NCBI GenBank assembly: GCA_004356105.1 | Contig: SMYC01000069.1 | Coordinates: 1 to 64,000, forward strand | DNA: 64,000 bases | From: Acidobacteriota bacterium | Lineage (GTDB): Bacteria > Acidobacteriota > Vicinamibacteria > Marinacidobacterales > SMYC01 | Direction: 5' to 3' | Shown: positions 1-8,169 of the stretch, piece by piece | How the letters are laid out: the number at the start of each line of letters is the position of its first letter | Numbering within the stretch: position 1 is the first letter of the stretch | Notes under the pieces: generated by a model | Database searches by the model: none | What the model saw: the letters and a program-made list of their open reading frames with translations, nothing else | Told to the model about the DNA's origin: nothing | Made by a program: the position numbers and the translations under genes

Positions 1-67
1 ACACAACCGCATCGTGCGAGATCCATAAAGGTTCTTGCCGAGTTTTCTTTTTCTTCTTCATCGACAT
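1..67 (-). CDS. IS1182-like transposase, N-terminus only (runs off left edge)
   Basis: The minus strand starts with two in-frame ATGs (at 67 and 61) and reads a lysine-rich start followed by RQEPLWISHDAVV, then leaves the window. A basic head followed by a 'xQxPLWI' stretch is how I remember IS1182/IS5-group transposases beginning. Only 22 codons are visible, so the family call is tentative. An inverted-repeat-like end lies about 85 bp upstream, as expected for such an element. The catalytic DDE domain would lie outside the window. Confidence 0.5.
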   Translation of the reverse strand, partial: MSMKKKKKTRQEPLWISHDAVV

Positions 68-169
68 ACGAACGCTTGCACTCCCAATGTCATAACCACG
101 TAATTCTACATCGTCATCCAATAAGTTTTTTCAAAATCTCCGAAGGAACACGACTTTTTCAACGGGCTG
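1..169 (-). mobile_element. one end of an insertion sequence
   Basis: On the minus strand the element appears to begin with CAGCCCGTTGAAAAAGTCG (169 down to 151), very like the GGCTGTTGAAAAA ends of IS1182-group elements, followed by the transposase start at 67. The base pairs just outside are CTAG (170-173), and a second CTAG is at 177-180, so a 4-bp CTAG target is possible. The other end is beyond the left edge, so the target duplication cannot be confirmed. Confidence 0.5.
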
Positions 170-176
170 CTAGGGA

Positions 177-201
177 CTAGCCAGGTAAACCTGAAAGCGT
201 T
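177..201 (-). repeat. 25-bp repeat, copy 1 (next to IS end)
   Basis: This 25-bp stretch reads CAGGTTTACCTGGCTAG at its 3' end on the minus strand and matches 32915-32939 exactly in inverted orientation. Both copies end at a CTAG tetranucleotide; here the IS end lies a few bases beyond. The adjoining AACCGCAGAGGAGCAGAGG purine-rich stretch resembles dispersed intergenic repeats known from other bacteria. Confidence 0.6.
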
Positions 202-556
202 TGAACCGCAGAGGAGCAGAGGAGCCAATGATGGAGTTTTTCGTACGAGAACTGGTCGGCAGGCACTCCGTCGAGGGAGTGCAGAATGTCTCCGGGGCGG
301 AACCCCGCCGCGGCGCCAGAAGTGGCGGGCGCGACCTTTTTGATGATCCACGTGTCGTTTACGTGAACAGGAACGAGCACATGCTGATTGAGCTCGAATG
401 GAAGCTCGATGTTTCGGCCTCGGATTCCCATAACGCCTCGGTGCGGTCATTCGCGAACATGAACCGGACGGTGGCAACGGTGTCGCAGCCGGCGAGAGCG
501 AGGACCGAGAGAAGGGCGCTGGAGGCGTTGCGGAAGGCCCGCGGATTTGCGATCAC
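177..556 (-). pseudogene. degenerate lipoprotein: aspartyl protease/PDZ remnant
   Basis: Two overlapping minus-strand frames together look like one broken gene. The first starts at GTG 556, overlapping the stop of the transporter gene by 4 bp, and encodes a lipoprotein signal (SVLALAGC) followed by RFMFANDRT. The second frame (from about 431) carries IELPFELNQHVLVPVHVND, which resembles the start of a retropepsin-like aspartyl protease domain, and then jumps directly to a PDZ-like segment (GFRPGDILHSLDG). The catalytic D-T/S-G core is missing, so an internal deletion plus a frameshift is inferred. The PDZ end is also truncated and stops at the TAG inside the 25-bp repeat bordering the IS. Non-functional as a protease. 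Confidence 0.55.
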
Positions 557-2271
557 GCTGATGAGCTGGGCGGCGATTGCGTAATGGCTTTGCCGCCGAT
601 GGCCGCTTCGCCGATATTCAAAAGGTGATCCTTCATTCTGCGATAAGAATTCGCGATATCCATATAGGAGGTGCTGATCAGTGGATCCACGGTCTCCTCG
701 GACAATCGATTCCAGTGACGGTCTCTCAGCTCTCTTATCTCATCAGTGATTTCGTGGCTTTTTCGGTGAATCTCTTCGAAGTAGCTGTCGGGAGTATCCT
801 CGAGACCCGCATGGATGGTGTCGTAATAGCCGGCTATCCGATCATGCAGTCCCAGCAGCTCTTTTTGCTGGGACTCCGTGAGACGCACGTCGGCCTTGCC
901 CAGTCGCAAATAAAGCTTGAGGACATTCGTAACATAATCGCTCACCGATTCGAACTCGTCTGCCAATCTCAACTGTGCACGCGCCTCTTCAGCGACGTTA
1001 TGACTTATCTCTTCCGAAAGTAGGTCGGTCAAGAACTTCGTGACCTCGATTTGAACGGTGTCAATCGTTTTCTCTTCCTTGAATATCCTGTCGGCCGCGT
1101 CTTTGTCGCCGGTCTTGTCTGTAATCACGGCACGCAAATCGTTCACCATGTTTCTGACATGTTGATCCGTCACACGAATCTCGTGACGCGATTGCTCGAT
1201 AGCCGCTAGCGGCGAGGAGACCAGATGAAAATCCAGATGGGTCAATTGCCTTCTTGCTGGCTTAGGATAGTCTTTGACGAGCCTTTTCAACGCGCTCGCG
1301 ATAGGCGTGACGAAAGGAATGAACAAGAGCGCGATGGTCACATTGAACATGGAGTGTACGGTGGCGATCCCCGCCGTCATGTAAGGAAAGTTCCCTGCCG
1401 CGTCCTGCATATTCGGATCCACGCCGCCCATGACAACGTTCTCGATGAAAGGTATGTATACAGGAAGAAAGAGGGCCGTGACCGTGATCACGCCCGAAAC
1501 GTTGAAGAGGACGTGGAAATAGGCGGTACGTTTCGCGTTGACGTTGTCCGCCCCGAGAGACGCCAAATAGGCCGTGATCGTCGTGCCAATATTCTCGCCC
1601 AGCACCAAGGCGCCGGCAGTGCGAAAATCGATCACACCAGTATTGGCGAGGGCTATCGTTATCCCCAAAGTAGCGGACGAAGACTGAACGATGAGCGTCA
1701 CGAGACAGCCTACGAGGGCGGATTTCAGCACACCGAAGTAATCGGTCGCCTCGAACATGTGGAACAAGGCCGCGAAATCGGGAAGGTCTCGAACGGGCGT
1801 GAAACCGTCCTTCATGATCTCGAGACCAAAAAAGACCATCCCTATCCCGAGAACAGAAAGCGCAATGTAGCGCAGCTTTTCGGCCTTGAGGAAAAGCCAC
1901 CCGAAGGCAGCCAGTCCGAGCAACGGAAGACCGTATTGCCCGATCTTCAGCGCCAATATCCACCCCGTGATCGTCGTGCCGATATTGGCGCCGATGATGA
2001 CCCCAATGGCTTCGGTGAGCACCATCAATTCACTGTTGACGAGACCGATCACCATTACCGAAGTCACGGAGCTCGACTGAACGAGGGTGGTGACGAAAAG
2101 TCCGATGCCGACGGCCAAGAAGCGGTTGGCCGTGACCAATCTAATCATGGTTCTGATTCGGGAGCCGGCAATAACTTGAAGCCCCTGCTGCATGTACTTC
2201 ATGCCGAGCAGGAAAATGCCCAGTCCACCGACGAGGTGGAAAACCATTTCCAGGATTAAATCAATTTTCAT
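553..2271 (-). CDS. Na/Pi cotransporter family protein with PhoU-like tail
   Basis: A 572-residue inner-membrane protein expected to import phosphate with sodium. The membrane half holds the inverted pair of QSSS motifs (QSSSVTS near residue 65, QSSSATL near 196), each followed by a G-A/E-NIGTT segment (near 94 and 225), the hallmark of the NptA/SLC34-like family. From about residue 345 to the end is a soluble helical PhoU-like domain, as in bacterial NptA/YjbB proteins. It is the last intact gene of a minus-strand run; the next gene upstream ends 91 bp away. Its stop overlaps the start of the broken lipoprotein gene. Substrate assignment follows the family; some members may export rather than import. 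Confidence 0.88.
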   Translation of the reverse strand: MKIDLILEMVFHLVGGLGIFLLGMKYMQQGLQVIAGSRIRTMIRLVTANRFLAVGIGLFVTTLVQSSSVTSVMVIGLVNSELMVLTEAIGVIIGANIGTTITGWILALKIGQYGLPLLGLAAFGWLFLKAEKLRYIALSVLGIGMVFFGLEIMKDGFTPVRDLPDFAALFHMFEATDYFGVLKSALVGCLVTLIVQSSSATLGITIALANTGVIDFRTAGALVLGENIGTTITAYLASLGADNVNAKRTAYFHVLFNVSGVITVTALFLPVYIPFIENVVMGGVDPNMQDAAGNFPYMTAGIATVHSMFNVTIALLFIPFVTPIASALKRLVKDYPKPARRQLTHLDFHLVSSPLAAIEQSRHEIRVTDQHVRNMVNDLRAVITDKTGDKDAADRIFKEEKTIDTVQIEVTKFLTDLLSEEISHNVAEEARAQLRLADEFESVSDYVTNVLKLYLRLGKADVRLTESQQKELLGLHDRIAGYYDTIHAGLEDTPDSYFEEIHRKSHEITDEIRELRDRHWNRLSEETVDPLISTSYMDIANSYRRMKDHLLNIGEAAIGGKAITQSPPSSSA

Positions 2272-2362
2272 GACGATTCTTGGCCCGGGACACGATACGT
2301 GAAAGCAGAAATCTAGAGCCGGCTAGCTTGGCAGGACCGTCGCGGAATTGCAATGGGTCCGC

Positions 2363-3364
2363 TTAGAGCTCGAAATCGATACGGGTCAGACGCCCTTCGG
2401 GCCCGACGAGAAAGCCAACGCCGCCGTCCGTGAAGGCGAGACTCCAGTAGCTCTCGACCGCAATCGACCTCCAGCTGCCGCCTTCGTCGCTCGAGTAACT
2501 GACGCCGCCGGGGCCGACAGCGACGATGGTGAAGGTTGGGGCGCCGGGGACATAGGCGATAGCGTAGACGGCGCCCGGGAAGGTCGGGCCCGCCACGAGC
2601 CACCAGCTTTCGCCGAAATCCTCGGACATCGCGACGTTGTCGTCGTAGTCCTCGGGCGCCGAAATGTCGCCCCCGGCCGCGACGCCGTGCCCGTTCGCCA
2701 GGAACGCGACCGAGGTCAGCCCAGACGTCTCGTTGCCATGTGGCACCGGCGTCGAGATGACTTCCCAGCTGTCACCGCGATCCGTGGTCTTCAGAACGCG
2801 CGCCCCGCTGACTCCCATAGCGACAAAGGCGGACTGGTCGCCGAGCACGGTTGCGCAGGTGCCGCTCGCGGCAAAGCCGCCTTCTCCCGGGAGCGGGGCC
2901 GGGAGGATCGAGGGATCGATTCGCTCCCACGTTGCGCCGTCGCGCGTGCGGATCAAGACCATCTCGCCGCCCACGGAATCGCTATAGGCGAGCCCGCTCT
3001 CGGCATCCCAAAAATCCATGCAGTCGAAAAACGCTTCCGGCATGTCGTTCACGAACTGTGTTGCCCATGTCGCGCCGCCGTCCTCCGTTTTGTAAATGCG
3101 CGACGCCTCGCCGGGGCCAGCGCTCATCAAGTACGCGGTATCGGCGTCGACCGCGTGCACGTCCCGGAACTGGAGCTCTTCGGCGCCTTCAACAACGCCG
3201 GAGCTCCAACTTGCGCCGCCGTCGATGGAGCGTACAAAAGTTCCTTCGAGGCCACTTGCCCAAATGACGTCTTCGCCCGAAACACTGATCGCCTGGAGCC
3301 GCACCTTCGTACCCGACGGCTGTGGCGTCAGGACGAACGACGTGGCCAGCGCGAGAGCGATCAT
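2363..3364 (-). CDS. YCF48/BNR-repeat secreted propeller protein
   Basis: 333 residues. A short hydrophobic start (MIALALATSFVL) suggests export. The rest consists of repeats of the sialidase/YCF48 type: SIDGGASW, KTEDGGATW, KTTDRGDSW and SSDEGGSW are successive Asp-box-like motifs that form blades of a beta-propeller. Family members include photosystem II assembly factor Ycf48 and many secreted proteins of unknown role; no sialidase catalytic residues can be claimed. Its ATG overlaps the stop of the DUF1080 lipoprotein gene by 4 bp (ATGA), so the two are translationally coupled. Probably periplasmic or surface-exposed. Confidence 0.8.
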   Translation of the reverse strand: MIALALATSFVLTPQPSGTKVRLQAISVSGEDVIWASGLEGTFVRSIDGGASWSSGVVEGAEELQFRDVHAVDADTAYLMSAGPGEASRIYKTEDGGATWATQFVNDMPEAFFDCMDFWDAESGLAYSDSVGGEMVLIRTRDGATWERIDPSILPAPLPGEGGFAASGTCATVLGDQSAFVAMGVSGARVLKTTDRGDSWEVISTPVPHGNETSGLTSVAFLANGHGVAAGGDISAPEDYDDNVAMSEDFGESWWLVAGPTFPGAVYAIAYVPGAPTFTIVAVGPGGVSYSSDEGGSWRSIAVESYWSLAFTDGGVGFLVGPEGRLTRIDFEL

Positions 3365-4293
3365 GGTGTTGTCGGCGTGAGGACGATGTTTCGGTAGAGC
3401 ACACGGCCGTGATCGCCCTGTAGCAGGATCGGCCCCGGCTCGCCTTCATTCGCGTCGAGAGCACCGCCTGTGATCCCAGGGATCTCCTGGTGGTCGATGA
3501 TGGTCTCGCCGTTCAACTCGACGGTGACCCAACGGCCGAGAAGGGTAATTTCGAAGACCTGCCACTCATCTGCTGGGAGTGCAGGATTGGACGTTGGTGT
3601 GATTTGTCCATAGATGCCTCCCATGAAGAGGGCATGAGGTTCTTTGCCGTGGTCGTCTTGAACTTGGACCTCGTGCCGCCCGCGCAAGTAGATGCCGCTA
3701 TTGCTTCCGGCGGGCACGTTGACCTCGATGTGGAGCTTGAAGTCTCCGAACTTGTCGGTCGTCATGAGGTTGTCGCCGGATTCTTCGTTCACGAGAACGC
3801 CGTCTTCCGCTCGCCATTCACTCGGACGGTCACCGAGCTGGGGCACCCAACCAGTCAAGTCCGTTCCGTTGAAAAGCTCCACCGGATCGCCCCAGGTCGG
3901 ATTCTCGGGAGCGGGGAGCTCGGGCGCGCGGACAGCCGTCCACACAAAGCTCACCTCGTCGCGTGTGCCCACACCGTTCCACGTGTCGCCGTCGAACGTT
4001 CCCTCGTACATCGTCTCGGCAACGTCCATGGTCAGTGAGTTGCCGGCGGCAGCGACGGCGTCGAACGCGAGCGCGTGTCCGCCGCGAGGTTGGAGACGTC
4101 CCGCCAGCGCTCCCCCCTCTTCGATGAGCTCGAACCAGAGCGGGTAGCTGTTCTCTCCTTGGACGGTGACATCCCAGCGTCCGAGCATTCCAGCATCATG
4201 CCCGGTGGCGGTTTCATTTTCAGTTTTGGGCTCCGTCTCGGGCGTGCAAGCCATGAGACCGGCGAACAACAAAGCATAAAAATATCTAGGCAT
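3361..4293 (-). CDS. lipoprotein with DUF1080 (3-keto-disaccharide hydrolase-like) domain
   Basis: 310 residues with a lipobox (AGLMAC) at the N-terminus, so probably anchored in an envelope membrane. Residues about 135-305 form a DUF1080 domain: FNGTDLTGW near its start, SNSGIYLRGRHEVQVQD in the middle and GPILLQGDHGRVLYRNI at the end are diagnostic. The domain is a concanavalin-like sandwich; characterised relatives act on 3-keto-glycosides. Residues about 40-110 are a separate small beta domain. The gene overlaps its upstream neighbour (aldo/keto reductase) by 8 bp and its downstream neighbour by 4 bp. The pairing with a reductase suggests carbohydrate turnover, but the substrate is unknown. 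Confidence 0.85.
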   Translation of the reverse strand: MPRYFYALLFAGLMACTPETEPKTENETATGHDAGMLGRWDVTVQGENSYPLWFELIEEGGALAGRLQPRGGHALAFDAVAAAGNSLTMDVAETMYEGTFDGDTWNGVGTRDEVSFVWTAVRAPELPAPENPTWGDPVELFNGTDLTGWVPQLGDRPSEWRAEDGVLVNEESGDNLMTTDKFGDFKLHIEVNVPAGSNSGIYLRGRHEVQVQDDHGKEPHALFMGGIYGQITPTSNPALPADEWQVFEITLLGRWVTVELNGETIIDHQEIPGITGGALDANEGEPGPILLQGDHGRVLYRNIVLTPTTP

Positions 4294-5239
4294 AGAGCTC
4301 CTCCGTCAAAGCGTCCCAGAATCGACGCGGGATGGTGTGGGCCATCATCTCGAAATTCTCGCGTACCTCGGACGCGGCGCGCGCGCCCGCAATGACACAG
4401 GCGATGGCGGGGTGTCGCAGCGGGAACTGAAGCGCCGCCGCTTTCAACGGTACGTCGTGCTCGGCGCAAAGCGTGTCGAGTTTCTTTTTCCTTGCGATAA
4501 TCTCCGGCGGCGCCGTCTCGTAGTTATAGTGCTCGCCGCCGGCGAGGATGCCGCTATTGTACGGACCGCCGAGAATGACCGATATCCCGCGGTTCTCGCA
4601 TTCCGGCAGAAGCTTCTCCTGAGCGCTCTGGTCGAGAAGCGTGTAGCGGCCGGCGAGCAAGAAGCAGTCGAAGTCCGCCTCGCGCGCGAAGTCGTAGAGC
4701 ATCTCCCACTGGTTCATACCCGCTCCGATGGCGCTCACGATGCCTTCCTCCCGCATACGGGCGAGGGCGGGGAACGCTTCACAAAGCGCTTGCTCGTAGT
4801 GATCGTCCGGATCGTGGATGAGTGCTATGTCGATGCGGTCGAGGCCGAGCCGCTCGAGGCTCGATTCGAACGAGCGCCGGATGCCGTCCGCGCTGAAGTC
4901 GAATTCCGGGTTCAATGGAAGCAAATCCTTGTATTGGTGGTCCTGTATGCCGCCGGCATCCGGTCGCACGAGCACGCGTCCGACTTTGGTCGAGAGGGTG
5001 TAGTCGTCGCGCGGGTAGTGGCGCAAGACGCTCCCGAGCCGAGTTTCTCCCGTACCGTGCCCGTAGAACGGCGCCGTATCGAAGTAGCGCAAACCTGCGT
5101 CGTAGGCGGCGAGGACGGTGTCTTGGGCGGCGGTGTCACCCACGCTCGTGAACAGACCACCGAGCGGCGCGCCGCCGAAACCCAACCGGCTGACGAGCAG
5201 GTTCGTGTGCCCGATCTCCGCGGTCTCGAGCGGGTTCAC
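4286..5239 (-). CDS. aldo/keto reductase
   Basis: 317 residues if started at the GTG at 5239, which overlaps the previous stop in a GTGA; the ORF-track version (start 5830) is an out-of-frame extension into the upstream gene. The TIM-barrel family signature is present: FDTAPFYGHGTGE gives the catalytic Asp and Tyr, STKVGR the Lys, and LIHDPDDH the His. The overall pattern (start ETAEIGHTNLLVSRLGFGGA, end CVIAGARAASEV) fits the L-fucose/D-threo-aldose dehydrogenase-like branch, which oxidises or reduces sugars with NAD(P). Lies between the two lipoprotein genes of this operon; cytoplasmic. Confidence 0.85.
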   Translation of the reverse strand: MNPLETAEIGHTNLLVSRLGFGGAPLGGLFTSVGDTAAQDTVLAAYDAGLRYFDTAPFYGHGTGETRLGSVLRHYPRDDYTLSTKVGRVLVRPDAGGIQDHQYKDLLPLNPEFDFSADGIRRSFESSLERLGLDRIDIALIHDPDDHYEQALCEAFPALARMREEGIVSAIGAGMNQWEMLYDFAREADFDCFLLAGRYTLLDQSAQEKLLPECENRGISVILGGPYNSGILAGGEHYNYETAPPEIIARKKKLDTLCAEHDVPLKAAALQFPLRHPAIACVIAGARAASEVRENFEMMAHTIPRRFWDALTEELYA

Positions 5240-6468
5240 GGCGAGAACGCGGCGGTGATTTGCTCGATCGAGACGCCCAGCGTCGTTTGCGCGATCGCGT
5301 CGAGCTCGTCTACCGGCCCCTGGAAGTGAAACGTTTGATGCACGTGGGTGAGGCTCTCGCCCGGTGCGAGCTCCGCGGCCGCAGACGAGGTCTCGAGCTC
5401 GTAGAACGGCCCGAGCGGCTTCGCCCCCGGCTCGGGCGGGCCATCGTTGTAGCTGTTCACGACGTCGCCCGCGAAAGGTTCGTCTTGAATCTCCCACATG
5501 CTGTTGACGTAATCGGTCGTGCCTTCGAGGAGCGAGTAATGTACGAGCGTGAGAACACCGCTCTCGGCATCGTAGCTCCCGACGATTTCGACTGCCCGAC
5601 GGCGGGACACGCCGATCTTTCCCCGGTACGCGCCATCGCCACGAAAGAACATCACGCCGGGCTCTTGCCGGAGCCGGTCGCCAGGTACTTTGCCGAAATA
5701 GGCGTCGTTCACGATGGGACCAAGGGTTGCCTCCGCGCCCTCGACAAAAGGGATGACGATCGTGGTCGAAGGTGATGGGTTGAACATGCCGAGAATCCAA
5801 ATGGAAAGAAGCCCCGTTTCCTTGCTCCAAGCTTTGTCGCCACTATTCGTAATCGTGTTCTCCGACTCGAAAGCGACGACTTTCGTTTCGTTGCCGAGCT
5901 CGATATCGAGGCGTCGGTCGACTTCGTCGAGCAAGCGGACGGTGCGATCGGCGTCGAGCGCGAGCGTCGTTCCGGAATAGTTCACGAGCTCGATAGATTT
6001 TCGAAAACGCGCATGCATCGGACCTTCCTCGGTCACGTCCCACGCGCCCCAGTCGATAGGCTCGGGCGTTTGCCAATGTTCGAGGTCAAAGGCGTCGTCT
6101 CCCTTGAAGAAGATCGAGAACTGGCCGCCTTCCGGGCCGAGCCAAAAGCGGTCCTCACCGCCAAACACGTTGATATGGGGGACCCGCTCAGCCGCAGCGA
6201 TGTGCTCGCGGTTGAGCCAGCCAAAGCTGAGGCCGCTGAGGCCTCCCGACGTGCTCGTCATGACGCGTCCCTGATAGGCGGCGACGACCGCGACTTGCGC
6301 GTCGCCGGAAGCGAGCAGGATCACGTCGTTATGTTGTCGCAGAAACTCGAGGTCGTCTCCGAAAGTGAGCATGGGCTCAGCCTCGTTGAGGTCTTCGGGT
6401 GGACCTGCACAGTGGGCCATTAAAGCCAATGTCAGCAGAGCCCAGTTCCGCACGGGGGATTTTAGCAT
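5236..6468 (-). CDS. lipoprotein resembling DUF6786 proteins
   Basis: About 410 residues from the ATG at 6468. I chose this over the 6600 start because it puts a normal lipobox (LALMAHC) near residue 20. The mature protein is beta-rich, with motifs such as SGGLSGLSFGWLNR, GGEDRFWLGPEGGQ and GKIGVSRRRA that I associate with DUF6786, a family of predicted sugar-binding or mutarotase-like proteins common in Bacteroidota and Acidobacteriota. No catalytic role is established. It heads the coupled minus-strand set (this gene, reductase, DUF1080, YCF48), all joined by 4-8 bp overlaps, so the products probably act in one envelope carbohydrate process. Confidence 0.6.
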   Translation of the reverse strand: MLKSPVRNWALLTLALMAHCAGPPEDLNEAEPMLTFGDDLEFLRQHNDVILLASGDAQVAVVAAYQGRVMTSTSGGLSGLSFGWLNREHIAAAERVPHINVFGGEDRFWLGPEGGQFSIFFKGDDAFDLEHWQTPEPIDWGAWDVTEEGPMHARFRKSIELVNYSGTTLALDADRTVRLLDEVDRRLDIELGNETKVVAFESENTITNSGDKAWSKETGLLSIWILGMFNPSPSTTIVIPFVEGAEATLGPIVNDAYFGKVPGDRLRQEPGVMFFRGDGAYRGKIGVSRRRAVEIVGSYDAESGVLTLVHYSLLEGTTDYVNSMWEIQDEPFAGDVVNSYNDGPPEPGAKPLGPFYELETSSAAAELAPGESLTHVHQTFHFQGPVDELDAIAQTTLGVSIEQITAAFSP

Positions 6469-6517
6469 TACTATTGGCGCGAGAACTTCCGGCGCGACTA
6501 CGCGCCGATCAAACGCG

Positions 6518-6844
6518 CTAGCCACGCTGGGCTTCCGCGGGCGGCCATTCGGGCCGTGGTAGCCCAAGAAGCCAGGCCCACATATCTCGCGAACGTCCAA
6601 GATAGGGAATCAGCTGAGCCCAAAGTCTCCGGATCTCCTCGGGGGTCGTGAAAAGCCATACGTCCCGCGTATTTGCTTCGCGCAGCAGCGCGCCCATCCA
6701 GTACGCTTGCTCATCAAGTTTGTCGGATGCCAGGAGCTTCTTCAGTCCGCCCACGGTTACGTCCGTCCACCAAAGGAAGTACGGCCGCGTCTCGTTTTTC
6801 TGTAGAGCCGCAGACGTTGGTGGCAAGACAGAAGAGGTTTCCAC
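6518..6844 (-). CDS. small hypothetical protein (PYFLWWTDVTV family)
   Basis: 108 residues, rich in Trp, Leu and Arg, with conserved-looking segments PYFLWWTDVTVGGLK, EQAYWMGALLREANTRDVW and RSRDMWAWLLGL. I have seen this pattern in short proteins encoded beside toxin-antitoxin-like genes, but I cannot name a family with certainty. No signal peptide or membrane span. It lies 47 bp downstream of the AAA_14/DUF4143 ATPase on the same strand and may be cotranscribed with it. Confidence 0.55.
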   Translation of the reverse strand: METSSVLPPTSAALQKNETRPYFLWWTDVTVGGLKKLLASDKLDEQAYWMGALLREANTRDVWLFTTPEEIRRLWAQLIPYLGRSRDMWAWLLGLPRPEWPPAEAQRG

Positions 6845-6891
6845 ATCGCGATCTTACCGCATCACAACGGCAAGCGTGTCTGACCGCGCCG

Positions 6892-8100
6892 TCAAGCTAG
6901 AAAGCGTGCGAGCGGGGTCGACAAGAACTCCTCGAGCGGTATCCCGTCGGCGCCAACCAGAAGTTTTCGCGTCGGCTTGAACGCCAGCGAGAACGCCTCT
7001 AGGCCGCGCCTTGCCGTGGGCCGGCGACCGCTCTTGACCTCCAAGGCGACGACGGTCTTGCCACGGCGGATGACGAAATCCACCTCCAGCCCCCGTTCAC
7101 GCCAGTAGAAGATCTCGGTCGACGTTCCCGTGACACTGTTGAGTAGGTGGGCACCAACCGCGCTTTCGACCAAACGCCCCCAGAGCTCGCGGTCCTTGCG
7201 CGCCGCCGCGAAACCCAGCGATGATGTTGCCGTCATGAGCGCGGTGTTGAGCACCTGAAGCTTGGGGCTGGAGCCTCGTCGTCGAACTGCTCTGTTTCTG
7301 AATTTGGAAATGCCCGCAATCAGTCCTGCCCCCGCCAGAAGTTTCAGGTAGTGAGCAAGAGTCGTTGTGTTACCCGCGTCCTGGAGCTGGCCGAGCATCT
7401 TGTTGTACGACAGGATCTGCCCGGAGAAATCGCAGCCGAGCTGAAACAGCTGCCGAAGAAGCGCAGGTTTGTCGACTCGCGTGAGAAGGAGGATGTCTCG
7501 GGACAAAGCCGTCTCGATCAAGCTATCGATGATGTAGCGCCTCCACCGCTTCTGATGACGCACCAAAGTGGCGGCACCCGGATATCCGCCAAAATAGAGG
7601 AACCGATTCAAGTCCCATCCGAAGGCCTCCCGCATCTCCGCGAAGGACCAATGCGGGACGGGAATGAGCTCGAAGCGTCCCGCGAGGCTTTCGGTGAGGC
7701 CGGACTGCATCATTAACGGTGACGAGCCGAGCAGGAGCACTTTGACGGGCCGTCGAGCGCGCGAGTCCTCATCCCACAGCCTCTTGACGACTTCCGACCA
7801 GCCCGGGATCTTTTGCACCTCGTCCAGCACCAGGAGCGTGCTCCGGCGTCGTCCGGCTGAGCTTCGAATACGGACGATGCCCCATTGCGCTTCTACCCAG
7901 GCGCGATCCTTGAGGCTCGGCTCGTCAGCCGACGCGTAGTGACTCGTCATCTCCAGAGCTTTCATGGCCTGCGTGGCGAGCGTGGTCTTGCCGGATTGCC
8001 TTGGCCCGGCAAGAACTTGTATGAAATGACGAGGGGCGCGGAGCCTAGAAAGAAGAAGCCGAAACTGATGGGGACGTGAAAAAGGCATCCAATTACTCAA
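6892..8100 (-). CDS. AAA_14/DUF4143 ATPase
   Basis: 402 residues from TTG 8100, or about 398 from ATG 8088. The N-terminal AAA_14 domain has Walker A GPRQSGKTT (about residue 33) and Walker B LLVLDEVQKI (about 90). The C-terminal DUF4143 domain contains a PD-(D/E)XK-like pattern, VDFVIRRG then ALEVKSGR, so a nuclease or DNA-binding role is possible. These proteins are abundant, mobile and poorly characterised; some are thought to behave like defence or toxin-antitoxin components. The start region sits inside the first of two palindromes, a layout that points to self-repression. The sequence after Walker B is basic and lacks a membrane span. Confidence 0.85.
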   Translation of the reverse strand: MSNWMPFSRPHQFRLLLSRLRAPRHFIQVLAGPRQSGKTTLATQAMKALEMTSHYASADEPSLKDRAWVEAQWGIVRIRSSAGRRRSTLLVLDEVQKIPGWSEVVKRLWDEDSRARRPVKVLLLGSSPLMMQSGLTESLAGRFELIPVPHWSFAEMREAFGWDLNRFLYFGGYPGAATLVRHQKRWRRYIIDSLIETALSRDILLLTRVDKPALLRQLFQLGCDFSGQILSYNKMLGQLQDAGNTTTLAHYLKLLAGAGLIAGISKFRNRAVRRRGSSPKLQVLNTALMTATSSLGFAAARKDRELWGRLVESAVGAHLLNSVTGTSTEIFYWRERGLEVDFVIRRGKTVVALEVKSGRRPTARRGLEAFSLAFKPTRKLLVGADGIPLEEFLSTPLARFLA

Positions 8101-8133
8101 TATCTTGAGTATTTTTACTCAATACACTGAGTA
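8094..8133 (-). promoter_or_regulatory. two tandem 18-bp palindromes at the ATPase start
   Basis: TACTCAATATCTTGAGTA (8094-8111) and TACTCAATACACTGAGTA (8116-8133) are near-identical palindromes whose centres lie 22 bp apart, about two helical turns. The first overlaps the TTG start of the ATPase gene. This geometry suits cooperative binding of a dimeric repressor, possibly the ATPase itself or a partner. Confidence 0.65.
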
Positions 8134-8169
8134 TTTCAACTGGCCCGACAACCGACGAGCCAGCCTCAG

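Noticed and set aside
1225-2259. 344-residue plus-strand ORF
   Set aside because: Exact antisense of the Na/Pi transporter gene; Arg/Asp/His-rich composition typical of a shadow frame.
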